Origin: Siphonodentalium dalli
Taxonomy: Eukaryota; Mollusca; Scaphopoda; Gadilida; Siphonodentaliidae
Length of the DNA stretch: 64,000 nt
Direction: 5' to 3'
Assembly (NCBI GenBank): GCA_032622095.1
Contig: CP136063.1
Location: 86,839,980 to 86,903,979 of the forward strand
Below the pieces are notes generated by a model that saw nothing but the letters and a program-made list of their open reading frames with translations, was not told where the DNA came from and made no database searches. Shown here in pieces: positions 54,563-64,000 of this stretch. The translations under genes were made by a program, and so were the position numbers. Position 1 is the first letter of the stretch. Every line of letters begins with the position of its first letter.

Positions 54563-54817
54563 GCCGACTTCTCCTGTATTCGTGACGAATGAGGCTTTGC
54601 GAAAAATATATAAATATATCAAAGATATAATTTATCTCGCGAGGTGAATCAGATAAAATGGAACAACGTGTACATAGTTTGGTTATCAGCGCGGTCGGTC
54701 GGTTTATAGATTGATTTTTTATATTTAAAACCAATAAAATTAACTTGGGTCGGGAGGTTTTGAAGACGGTCGGTCGGGTTACAGGAAACACGCATTCATT
54801 TTGTTTTGGCCTAATTG

Positions 54818-55245
54818 CGCTGAAAAGCAATCCAATTGCACTTCAGCGCAATCCAATTGCGCTTCAGCGCAATCCAGCTTGATTCATATCAGCGCAATCC
54901 AGCTTGATTCATATCAATTGCGCTGAAGTGCAATTGAATTGCGCTGAAGCGCAATTATTGTTACAAGCTTACACCCCTGAATAGATAGGTTATTCCATTA
55001 ATTAACTGGGGGTTCCCATATATGGGAAAATTGCGCTGAAGAGCAATTAATTTTCTATTGGATTTATTCATTAATTAACTGGTGCCGTGGGTTTAGCCAT
55101 AAAAATAAAATTAATTGCGCTGTTAAAGCGCAATTCAATTGCGCTGAAGCACAATTAAGTTTCAATTGCGCTTCAGCACAATTGAATTGGACTGAAGCGC
55201 AATTGAATTGCACCATTGAATTGCGCTTCAGTACAATTATTAATA
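54818..55245. repeat. cluster of 20-bp palindromes AATTGCGCTGAAGCGCAATT
   Basis: About a dozen copies, complete or with one or two changes, at roughly 54822, 54843, 54862, 54917, 54938, 55028, 55112, 55134, 55158, 55178, 55200 and 55221, spaced irregularly and starting at the edge of the PIF-like element. ATTCCATTAATTAACTGG is also duplicated (54994, 55068). No coding sense; the local minus ORF (55064-55300) is a shadow. Confidence 0.85.
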
Positions 55246-56229
55246 AATGGGAATTTGGCCTCCCATAGAATGATAGATTCTGATAAGTGATAGAAATCAT
55301 GGCAGATACGGAGAACGGGAGATAGGAAAACTAAACATAATTTAGAACGACATTGTCACATTTCAAACCCTGTGCAACCTTCAGCACATTTTAAAATCCT
55401 GTGAAATAAAACCAACCAATTAACATCTTGATTAGATATATTTTATCCTGAATGCATAGACAAGGACTTGTTTTTTAAAACAGTTTTAGTCCCGAAAAAA
55501 AATGAATCGAGTCGAGTTTTCCGCCATACGATATTAGTAACAAAAACGCGGAAAATAAAGTATATTAAAACGGAACTAGGAAATCGACGAATTTCTTTTC
55601 ACGATGCATATTCGCAAATTTGCAAATTGCCAGTTTAAAGATAATAATAATCAAATATTTAATATATTGTTTTATAAATAATAAAATATGACTAGAGTAT
55701 CACTAAAATAGAATACAATTTTATATAAGCTCCATCTCCTGGTCTCAGCATGAACAATTGTTTTTTTAAAACAACCGATTTAACTTCCTTTTCCGGTCTA
55801 ATTTTTCTCGGATTCAGGTGCGGAATTTTTCTACTCAAATATCTGATCAAATCCCCTCTATCTGGCCCATGAATTACATTTAGCCCAACTAGAAACAATT
55901 CAAACAATACTATTCTGTTCTTTTTTTGGTAAAATAATTAGGTTATGTTTGTTTACTGGTAAACAATTTAATTTAATATCCAAATCACACTGCATAGTCA
56001 CATAGTGATAATATTGGCAATACTCCACAGATGTTTGTTATTATAAATACATAGTAGCCCTAGACTAAACACTATAATAGAAGTAGGGAAACAACATGTT
56101 CGAAGTACCCTCCCACCTCCCCTTTTGCACTTGAAATCTCATGAAAACGAATCCGCTTTGGAGTCTGACAATATTAATACCTACGTATGAAAAACTATCG
56201 AATATCGAAAAGGACACTTAGTGACTTAC
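55246..56229. other. sequence between palindrome cluster and candidate first exon, nothing recognised
   Basis: AT-rich; the small ORF at 55692-55907 has no recognised similarity. A CCCTGTGCAACCTTCAGCAC segment at 55369 belongs to the repeat seen at 9945 and 49560. Confidence 0.4.
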
Positions 56230-56475
56230 CATACACACTCCTTGACATGTTTATCCAGAAAAACAACTTTTATCAGCTGAATATAATCAAAAACACGATA
56301 AAATTTGGCTCGACACAACTTCATTAGCACGGAAATGTTGGGATCAACAACTCGTTTGTCAAAATACTTTTAGCGGGCAATCGTTGACTTGTCCCCGGAC
56401 TGTAAACCTTGCCATCGCTCTGCTGTTGTCGTTAACATCAAGTTCGCGGTAACATCAACACCGCAATTTGTAAGT
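56230..56475 (-). other. candidate non-coding first exon of BLM (5' UTR)
   Basis: Read on the minus strand, this stretch ends in TATG followed by GTAAGTCAC, a near-consensus 5' splice donor at 56229. The sequence upstream is relatively CpG-rich for this window (CCGCGAACTT, CCCGGACTGT) and has no long reading frame. The start-codon exon at 47252-47186 has an acceptor with untranslated bases in front of its ATG, so at least one upstream non-coding exon is needed, and this is the best donor I see. The 5' boundary is a guess. Short upstream ATGs are present. RNA evidence is absent, so this is inference. Confidence 0.4.
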
Positions 56476-56749
56476 GGTAAAAATCTGAAAAAGACATCAG
56501 ATACATGCAGAAACTAATTGTTGTGCATATTTATTTCTATTCGAGGTGGCAATTTTTCATCTTTATCAGCATTTTTAACGATAAGGGCGATGCTAATTCA
56601 GGGACTATATTTTATCCAGCGCATTAAAATTAAAACAAAGTCATGAATTGGCTGATGTTTTCTATGTCTGCATATTTCATCGATAATTACAAGGCATGTG
56701 TGTGTGTCGAAATAACGTTTTAAGTTCAAAGAGAATTAGAATGGGGATG

Positions 56750-56876
56750 AGAGTGTGGTGTTTGTGATTTCGGGAAAGCAGAGAGCGAATATACTGTGGC
56801 AAATAGTCGCCCATTAACTAAATTTGCCACAGTATATTCGCCCTGTACCTTTCCGAAATCACAAAACTCTACACTG
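56750..56876. repeat. fold-back repeat
   Basis: AGCGAATATACTGTGGCAAA at 56783 and TTTGCCACAGTATATTCGCC at 56823, extending outwards with GTGATTTCGGGAAAG / CTTTCCGAAATCAC. Arms about 50 bp. Confidence 0.85.
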
Positions 56877-56901
56877 TTGTCCCCTAATTGAAGTAGACTC
56901 A

Positions 56902-59165
56902 CAGGGATTTTTTTTAGGTGTCCTCAGGGTCCGGTAAACGGCCCCATTCCCAATGGGAAAAAGGCACCTTTATTCCCAATTTTTAACCACCAAATTCCCA
57001 ATTGCAGGCGGGTATATAATATAATCGGGCTTATTGAATAATTATCAATTTTTTCTGAGTTTTGTACACTCAGTCGATCGATAAACGGCTGAAAACCCGT
57101 TGTAAATCGACGACATCGGGAAATGGCGACCTAACTATTAGGTTAACATGCGAATTACCTCCCCTCTACCAGTCAGCGCATTTATGAAAGAGGGATGATA
57201 ACTCTAAATAAATTGCCGATTTAAAACACGTGTACAGTAAATACAAGTAAATATAAGTTTATCATGTCACATGTCCTTGGAAAGTCTTAGTGTCCCCATT
57301 AAGTAGTATTTAATATGTGTAGACAGCAAGGACTTGCATAAAGTTTAAAACAACTTGTCAATTTAATTCACTCCGAAATGTATTCAGTAAACTAATTGCG
57401 TAGGTGATGTAAAAACAGCATTTATGTTTGAGTCGCGTTATACACCGAAAATTACGGTATTATTACTATTTACTTGTGTGTAACAGTGATTAAGGGGATG
57501 GCAAAGTCTGTTTCATAAAAAATGTCTGGAAACGGGCTGACAAAATTGGTATTTTTCACATAAAAGTAGACAGAAATAGATATAACAACATAGAGATAAT
57601 ATATAGAGCATATATCGTTAAAGGAGGTGCCACGAATAGATGTGAGCTAAAAAGCTTTTTGTACCAGAAAAATGACTTTGAAACAGAGTATATCTGCAAT
57701 ATTATGTCATTGTTTTGGCATTCAAATGTGAAAAACTATAACTTCAACAGTATCATTAGGCAGCCCATTATGATAAGTGACATACCGTTAAGAGCCAAGG
57801 AGCTATGCTTTAGATTAATGTTCACTGTATCGTTTGCAAAATGTCCGCTAAAACGTGTCAGTTTTTCTTGGGAGCCAGTCGCCATATTTCAATTGTAAAC
57901 ACATGTTCATGACGTTGTTGTCATTTTTTAATTCGCGGCAGGTACATGAAAATCGACCAGAAAAGCAATCCGATCCTGCAATCGGGCAAGTTTATGATAT
58001 GAAATCGATGCTTTCAGTTTATTTAAGTTGTTGGAATTAATTTAGTTGCTTGATTACCCACGATTTATGAAGTTTTGTGCTGTTTACAGATGGAAATGTT
58101 GATATTTTATTTTTAGAATTACCAGTCTATAGTCGAAAGCGAGATTACAAGATGTCGTATTAGTACGCAAATCACAGAAATAGAAAACTTACATGTTTCA
58201 GAATATTGTATTATTCTAAAATCAAATAGCCTATATAAAAACATATTTATGAATAGGAAAGTACCGTATTCCGACGAAATATGTCATATTTTACGACGGA
58301 CTCCTTGTGCGAGTTCACTTCCGGTCAATTCTATTTTGGTGCACTGGGATCAACAACATTGTGGAGTAAAATACGTTTAATAACATTTGAATGTAAATTA
58401 ATCGAGAAATTGTCGGTTATCAGGTACAATCATATTGCTTATAACCCATATCTATTGATGGGCATAATCAAAAGCTTGATCCCATGCGCGATTGTCTATA
58501 CTGATCGATTTCCATTCGTAATCGTATTCTAGTATTGACGGATGGGTTTGTTTGTAATCATGGCCGCCCCGCCTCCATGGCATGCGTATCGGCTATGGCA
58601 AAATAATGTTAGGATATTATGGTCTCCCATACCAAGAAAAATAGTTCCTAAGAATGTAAACAATGCAAATGGATGACATTTTGCCATTATTCAGGATGAC
58701 AGTACTATTTTCACAGGCAGGGTATTTGGGAAAGTTCTTGTTTTTCCTCAAAATGATGTCTCCTTGTCTCTAGCCAGATTCTTATAGGACCATTTTGACT
58801 GTTCAGTTTGTACAAAAAGTTAACCATTGGAACTGGAGAAACGCCGTTTGGGGACATGATTTTTTGTCACTCTACCGCGAGTAAATTCTAACAGCTATAA
58901 TTTCTCTACTAATGACAAGATCTTTGTTTATTATTGATTATTATGTGTGAAAAATATGAAGTTTATCCATTCTATGGCCGGTGAGTAATTATTGATCATC
59001 TGGAGGTAGGGTGCAATCCGCGGTGGCCATCTTGACCAGACTTTACCATCCCCTTAATTGAATTTTTCTAAAACATGGAAAATTCCCAATTTTGGTCTGT
59101 AAAGACACATTTTTCCCAATTCGAACGGACCCGGACCCATTCCCAAAATAGGCAGAAAAATCCCT
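56902..59165 (+). mobile_element. CAGGG-terminated DNA transposon with 5-bp target duplication, copy 1
   Basis: CAGGGATTTTT at the left, AAAAATCCCTG at the right, with ACTCA at 56897-56901 and 59166-59170. The subterminal regions hold CCCATTCCCAATGGG, CAAATTCCCAATTG and GGGAATGGG-type motifs. CAGGG ends recall hAT, but the duplication is 5 bp here and in copy 2, not 8, so the superfamily is left open. A TTAA element is nested at 57490-59057. No transposase recognised. Confidence 0.8.
57494..59053. mobile_element. TTAA-target (piggyBac-like) non-autonomous element
   Basis: TIRs GGGGATGGCAAAGTCTG and CAGACTTTACCATCCCC (one change), with TTAA on both sides (57490-57493, 59054-59057). Copy 2 of the host element has the uninterrupted site AGTGATTAATTG near 59470, proving the insertion boundaries. 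1560 bp. Internal ORFs of 79 (57659-57898) and 83 codons (58281-58532) are not recognised. piggyBac is inferred from the TTAA target; other TTAA users exist. Confidence 0.85.
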
Positions 59166-59673
59166 GACTCAAGTAGCCGTATTTAAGTCCATATACTTAG
59201 ATAATTGGAACATCAACAATATTGTTATTTATTCTACCAAAGAGTGCTTATATTTGGTGTCAGACTGGTAGACTAGTAGGGTTATGTTTTATGCAACTTT
59301 GGTCGCGTAAGGTGCCTAAAACTTCTACATATATATCAGGTTGGCGAAACAGCATACAGCGATTTTTCTGCCTATTTTGGGAATGGGTCCAGGTCCGTTC
59401 GAATTGGGAAAAATGTGTCTTTACAGACCAAAATTGGGAATTTTCCATGTTTTAGAAAAATTCAATTAATCACTGTTACACACGAGTAAATAGTACTAAT
59501 ACCGTAATTTTCGGTGTATAACGCTACTTAAACACAGGTAACTCAAAGATGGAGTAAAATCTCAGCCCATTGGGGTCCATTTCTCAGCCTCAGGTAAGTT
59601 GAAAATTCACAGATAACAACGGAAGGATTCAAGCCATCCACCAAACTTCGACGGAAAAACGGTAATAATAGTG

Positions 59674-59700
59674 CGGGGGGGGGGGGGCGGGGGGGTTTCC
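59674..59700 (+). repeat. poly-G run
   Basis: About 23 G in two blocks split by one C. G-quadruplex potential; likely length-variable or assembly-sensitive. Confidence 0.9.
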
Positions 59701-60046
59701 AGCAAATGTTTATAAAATTAACAGCAAGGAGGTGAAATTTTTATATTTTATACATAACTCGGCAAGCTTTTTCTTCTCCGCAAGATTATATTTTTGTTTA
59801 AATGGAGCCCCACGCTGCCACAGTAAAAAATGTGTATTCCGGCAACCACATGGTGAGTCCCCCCTAATAATCAGATAATCCTGCTGAAAACGTCCGCAAA
59901 CGTCATGGATACACGGCTTAATCGTAAACCGATGAGTCCACTTTTAACAGAATGCGGGGGGATGTGTATTCTGGAAGAACATGGTGTGTCCCCCTGATAA
60001 TGAGATAATCCTAGCAACCACGTGCGCGAAAGTAATATATACTGGC

Positions 60047-61145
60047 TAGAGATGGGCGGTTGTGAAAATTTGCCTCGGTTTCGGTTTCAGATTCGGTTGT
60101 GGAAAAAGAGTTGAGTCTCGGTTTCGGTTTTTATTAATAAAAATGACAAATGTGAACAAAATCTAATTATGCTTCATCATATTACAAAGAAAACACACCA
60201 ATTTTATTACCATAACTTGTGAGGTACATGACCTTTTATAATTGTAAATTATGTATCATATTGTTACTATTACATGTATATTGTTAATGTCCATGTCGAG
60301 TGGCAGTGCTAGAATGCAAGTGAGTCTGTGTATTGTGTATGACTGCAATTCAGCATCATATGATCATAAGTGTGAAATAATATAATGATCATTTATATTG
60401 GCATAAAACTAATGTGTGTGACTAGATATATGTCACTATGTGTATAGTTATGATTTGAAAAATAAAATTTGAAATAAACAAAATTAAAATAAAACATGAC
60501 TAGAATCTCTCAATCACATTATCTGGCTATATGCCTATTAACATATTTAGGGAACATAATACTGTACACACTATACATGCATCCAATACAAGTCACCTGA
60601 ATGAGTGCTATTTCTCAACAGTTTACCGACAAACGGTATAATTCATTCCGGCTCCGATTCCGGCATAACATTTTTAATCAACGGCGCACAAATATATTTG
60701 ACGATTTAACATCCAAACAGTGATAAAAACTAATAGGGAATGCGGGTAACAATGATTGATACCTTTGATATCGTATCCTCGTTATCAAATTCACCTTTCA
60801 GAGTATTTGTACGGCCTTAATGATTAAAAGATCATGAGAAATAAACTGACTTGTGTTGTGTTTACTACGGCGAAAATAGGTGTACACGGAAGCAACGTAA
60901 TTAATTCGTCGCGCGATTTCACCATGCGAACTCCTTTCTGCATATATTACAGGCGGCACACTTAATTTCTTATCTTTCTTTGAAAAATATTTCCACACAG
61001 GACTCGTTTGTTCGTCGTGCTGCCATGATTACAGGAAGTTGTGACAACCGAAACTACGGGTTTTCCCAACTTACCACGGTTGTCATTTCCGGTTTTTCCT
61101 GACAACCGAAACCGAACTGATTCCACGGTTAACCGCCCATCTCTA
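60047..61145 (-). mobile_element. hAT transposon, internally deleted, with 8-bp target duplication
   Basis: TIRs TAGAGATGGGCGGTT and AACCGCCCATCTCTA; ATACTGGC flanks both ends (60039-60046, 61146-61153). Subterminal CGGTTTCGG-type repeats at both ends. Near the right end, minus strand, an ATG (61025) precedes the peptide in the next entry. Too short (1099 bp) for a full transposase. Inserted into copy 2 of the CAGGG element. Confidence 0.93.
60870..61027 (-). pseudogene. remnant of a hAT transposase N-terminus (decayed BED zinc finger)
   Basis: Minus-strand reading gives TSPVWKYFSKKDKKLSV followed by PPVIYAERSSHGEIARR. SPVWKYF and the following lysines are the start of a BED zinc finger as found in hAT transposases and ZBED genes. 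The two expected cysteines (normally C-x2-C after the KLSV-like strand) are missing here, so the finger cannot bind zinc as written. The catalytic region is absent. Fragment only. Confidence 0.65.
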
Positions 61146-61679
61146 ATACTGGCTTACAAGTCGGATGCGGCCACTTTCAAATGAATGCGGGGAGGTAAAC
61201 ACCTGGCTCGCCCTGCTATGTTTATTTGTGGGAATATTCCTCTCAAGCGAGTGACGTACTTGCTATAATAACTGTCAAACTTTGATAATTATTCAATAAA
61301 CTCGATGATATTATATACTTGCCTGCAATTGGGAATTTGGTGGTTGAAAATTGGGAATAAAGGTGCCTTTTTCCCATTGGGAATGGGGCCGTTGACCGGA
61401 CCCTGAGGACACTTAAAAAAATCCCTGGCATATATAGCTGGACGATATACAACCGATATGGTTATCGACCTGATCCGAAAAGCCGTACCGATAATCGACT
61501 CATCTATTCCTGGAAGATAATTCTCTTCAAGGATACACACACTGACAATGGTTGTCTATCGAATAACTCAGCATTGATAAGAGTTATGTGTTTGATTCAG
61601 TTAGTTACAAATAAAACATGTTGCCATCCTGATTTATACTGATCATATGAGCCAGATATAATATTAGCAAGTGAAGTTC

Positions 61680-61740
61680 GATTAGGCAAAAAAAAAAAAT
61701 GGCATGTTTCCGCACATCGACCGACCCTAAAAATAACCCA
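61680..61740 (+). mobile_element. solo terminus of the GGCAAAA...GTTTCCG (PIF-like) family
   Basis: TTAGGCAAAAAAAAAAAATG then GCATGTTTCCG resembles the left TIR at 50825. No partner end seen nearby. Confidence 0.4.
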
Positions 61741-62221
61741 CCGACCCTAAAGTTTTTATTGATATATTGAGAAAAAGTCTCTTTTTTTTTACCACTAATG
61801 CTCATGAATATTGATCATTAGTGTACAAAACACATGGCTTCTAACATATCCCTGTGAAAAGTGACAGCTGTCTCAAAAGCCCCAGGTTGTGATGGGTTGT
61901 GGTCAACTTGTGGATTGATGGGCATGATGAATTTTGCAATTTTAATTTCCTGAGATTGGATCTCATGCCTGCTTTATGCCTTGTTTGGGACTTATGGAAC
62001 ATAGGAACACTATCAACAGACATGGTGGGTGTGTATCTGTATATATATACATGTATAGAGGTTAACACTACATATGTTAGGGGTATATAGCTACTGTTTC
62101 CAAAAACAGGCATGCCTGGTTGGGTGTACTGGCTACCTCTAGACAATGGGATGTAGTCGTCACAATACAAGTACGGTACAATGGCGGTATTATGGGTAAA
62201 ATTGTTATAAAAAGTTAGTGA

Positions 62222-63052
62222 CTACTCTAGTGATCCGAATAATAGTAGGGGTCGGAATAATAGTAGGGGGTGGAAAATTTGCCAAATTTTAATAATAGTA
62301 GGGGTCGGAATAATAGTAGGGGGTGGAAATGTCAATGAAAAAGGAGATCATTGAAGAACACTGATTTAATTATCAAACAAAAACTTATAATAAACACTCC
62401 TCGACCCAGCACGGACAACGTCTGGTTCTTGCAGAACCTTTTCAATGTCATTGATTTGAACGGAGAACACTGCGTCAACACTTTTATACGAATTTTCAGT
62501 TCCAGCACAAGGCTCGAAAAATCTAACACTCAGGGGATCCTGAGCGGTAACACATGCTATTAATTTTCTTTGGTCGGAATCGGTCCACCAACTACTCAAT
62601 TGTGTTCTAATTAAAGAAACTTTCAAACGTGAGCCCCAGACGTTGATTAACTTCTTAGTTAATAACGCGTCAATTGTAAAAAAAACACAGACATAACGCG
62701 TTGTCACCTTTGTTCGCCTCACTGAACGATAAACAATACCCGCAGAGGGGGGTCTGTCTATTGCAATAGGGTCGCACGAATTGCAAAATAGCGACACGTG
62801 CGAGGATGGAGTTACTTCCCATGGATCAAATCATTGATTATATTGCGATGCCAGACGGTTGCGCGAATTCTTTGAACGTATTCCGTTTCATGCATGCCAT
62901 TTGATTAAAAACTACGAATAATGCGATCATTCATGGAGTATGGGTGATCAAAATTAAATAATCGTAGGGGCTTGAATAAGAATCGTAGGGGGTGGATTTT
63001 TTCTCCAAAATTAATAATCGTACGGGTACTGTTATTCGGATCACTAGAGTAG
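62222..63052. mobile_element. TIR element with CTACTCTAGTGATCCGAAT ends and subterminal repeats
   Basis: Left CTACTCTAGTGATCCGAATA, right TATTCGGATCACTAGAGTAG, except for one base (GTTATTCGG). Subterminal AATAGTAGGGG motifs occur four times at the left (62240-62325) and as AATCGTAGGGG at the right (62965-63020). 831 bp and encloses a 143-codon ORF. Superfamily unknown; the right end overlaps by 3 bp with the start of the next hAT copy. Confidence 0.8.
62366..62797 (-). CDS. 143-codon ORF carried by the TIR element, function unknown
   Basis: Begins MSLFCNSCDPIAIDRPPS and ends VVRAGSRSVYYKFLFDN. It fills most of the element, has balanced composition (Trp, Cys, charged residues) and no repeats. 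CNSCD could be a single CxxC half-site. I recognise no transposase or host domain. It could be a captured exon-like fragment, the stub of a transposase, or an accessory protein. The start codon is simply the first ATG. Confidence 0.45.
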   Translation of the reverse strand: MSLFCNSCDPIAIDRPPSAGIVYRSVRRTKVTTRYVCVFFTIDALLTKKLINVWGSRLKVSLIRTQLSSWWTDSDQRKLIACVTAQDPLSVRFFEPCAGTENSYKSVDAVFSVQINDIEKVLQEPDVVRAGSRSVYYKFLFDN

Positions 63053-64000
63053 AGATGGGCGGTATTGAAATTTTAAGATCGGTATCGGTAAATTTCCGTC
63101 GATTTACCGCGGTATCGGTACGGTAATCGGTATTGCTATTAAATTACAAAACCAGAGCAGAAATTCCAGGTAAATTGTGGTAACAAGTTTTTAACTGAAC
63201 AATGTACAGTACATGAAAATATGCCCACTGATTTACTACATTCGCGACAACAGCTAAATGAGGCAACACAATGACCTACACAATTATTCAATTAGGTGAT
63301 ATTCAGACATCTCTTTGATCATTTATACGCAGGCCGTCGCACCCCTTTTGAAAAGAATAAGAGATTGCATCATTGCATGGCTACAATATCTATACGTGTC
63401 AATTTCGTCACATTTTCGCGAGTGAATAGAATTGTGAGTAGTGATCACAATTCACAAATCCTAATCAATAGCCGCAACGCCGAAATAAATCTTAGAATTT
63501 AATCAATTGATGGATCTGTTCTATTTTTAGAAAGTGAAAGTAGATTTTGATTCACTGTATAAATGAAATCAGACCTTATTTCTGTTTATGCCGCTTGCAT
63601 TCCGATGTCTTTGAAGTAGCCAAAGCCACGTGTTATACGGACTGCCACCACCTGAGTCAGTGTGGCATTGACAACGTTACAATGTAGCAATAAGTTACAG
63701 CACTGCTTCTTTGATACACTGTGTAGTGTGTATCTATTCTAACAACTGCATTGATTGTTAGGCCCGTAACTAGGTCGGCCATCTGTGAGTGTTTATTCCT
63801 TTTGCTCGCTCAAGGCCTGTCAAACTGATAAAAGGTCACGGTCTTTGTGATGGTCTGATGGATTTGTATAATTCTGAGATTAATTTCAATTAAAGTACCG
63901 AATCAAAACTGTTTACTGAGAAACTTTACTCAATAAGAAGACACACAAGTTGGCAACACATGAATAATTTCAATACCGAAAAGTCGGTATTTTAGTTTTG
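63050..64000. mobile_element. second hAT copy of the TAGAGATGGGCGGT family, right end beyond window
   Basis: Starts TAGAGATGGGCGGTATTGAA with subterminal GGTATCGGTA repeats in the same plan as 60047. At the window end AATACCGAAAAGTCGGTATT reappears, suggesting that its other terminus is close. No transposase-like ORF seen. Confidence 0.7.

Larger units (their letters stand above)
52986..54811. mobile_element. second PIF/Harbinger-like element (TAA target duplication)
   Basis: Left TIR GGCCAAAACAAAATGAATGC then GTGTTTCC; right TIR GGAAACACGCATTCATTTTG then TTTTGGCC. TAA at 52983-52985 and 54812-54814. Related to 50825-51969 (shared GGCCAAAA and GTTTCC). 1826 bp with two insertions inside; no transposase. 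Confidence 0.8.
59357..61427 (-). mobile_element. CAGGG-terminated DNA transposon, copy 2, inverted
   Basis: CAGCGATTTTTCTGCC at the left (one change from CAGGG) and TTAAAAAAATCCCTG at the right, with GCATA at 59352-59356 and 61428-61432. Its ends match copy 1 in reverse order. Carries a G run at 59676-59700, an imperfect 130-bp duplication at 59820-60030 (CACATGGTGAGTCCCCC / AACATGGTGTGTCCCCC) and a nested hAT at 60047-61145. Confidence 0.8.

Noticed and set aside
56902-59165. Ordinary hAT assignment for the CAGGG elements
   Set aside because: Both copies show 5-bp, not 8-bp, duplications, so I left the superfamily open.

Overview
This is a eukaryotic (animal) genomic window. It is AT-rich, has canonical GT-AG introns, and more than half of what can be recognised is transposon-derived. 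Dispersed blocks built on motifs such as 'CATAACTCCGGC' and 'GTTATCATCCGGA', ending in (GGAC)n and a 3' hairpin, are of a kind I associate with molluscan genomes. A lophotrochozoan, probably a mollusc, is my best guess (inference, no search run).

The one host gene I can support is BLM, the Bloom-syndrome RecQ helicase, on the minus strand. I reconstructed 20 coding exons from 47220 down to 5550. Every junction is GT-AG and every phase matches, giving about 1260 codons with no stop. The order is: start codon and short N-terminus (47186-47252), low-complexity N-terminal exons with an IDDDGDD SUMO-interaction-like motif (40508-40728), a 1123-bp exon with the BDHCT-like helix and acidic tract (26827-27949), all RecQ helicase motifs over eight exons (25329 to 14061), the RQC zinc/winged-helix region (13561 to 7342), and the start of the HRDC domain (5550-5679). 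The remaining HRDC exons are not in positions 1-1830 and should lie to the left of the window. A candidate non-coding first exon with a strong donor lies at 56230-56475.

Region by region: 1-5577 is an intron dominated by a 46-bp minisatellite (about 81 copies) whose unit is a copy of the exon 20 / 5' splice-site junction. 5680-8921 holds a six-copy 97-bp G-quadruplex array inside a TTAA-type MITE, and hairpin repeats. 9000-26800 is helicase introns filled with a fold-back MITE (at least eight copies in the gene), a truncated L2/CR1-like LINE, an 8-bp-TSD hAT MITE and a mollusc-type repeat. 27974-30818 is a 67-bp minisatellite (about 42 copies) built from the end of a TTAACCCTTT-type MITE, abutting the acceptor of exon 8. 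31000-47000 is N-terminal introns with more of the same families. 49500-52800 is a broken non-LTR retrotransposon split by a TWA-TSD (PIF/Harbinger-like) element. 52986-54811 is a second element of that kind with nested insertions. 56902-61427 is a pair of inverted CAGGG-terminated elements with 5-bp TSDs, one split by a TTAA (piggyBac-like) element and the other by an 8-bp-TSD hAT carrying a decayed BED finger. 62222-64000 holds a TIR element with a 143-codon ORF and the start of another hAT copy.

The most unusual signals are the tandem array of duplicated splice-donor junctions next to BLM exon 20, the conversion of a MITE terminus into a satellite at another BLM splice junction, a dense cluster of AATTGCGCTGAAGCGCAATT palindromes, and several insertions dated relative to one another by empty-site comparison inside this window.
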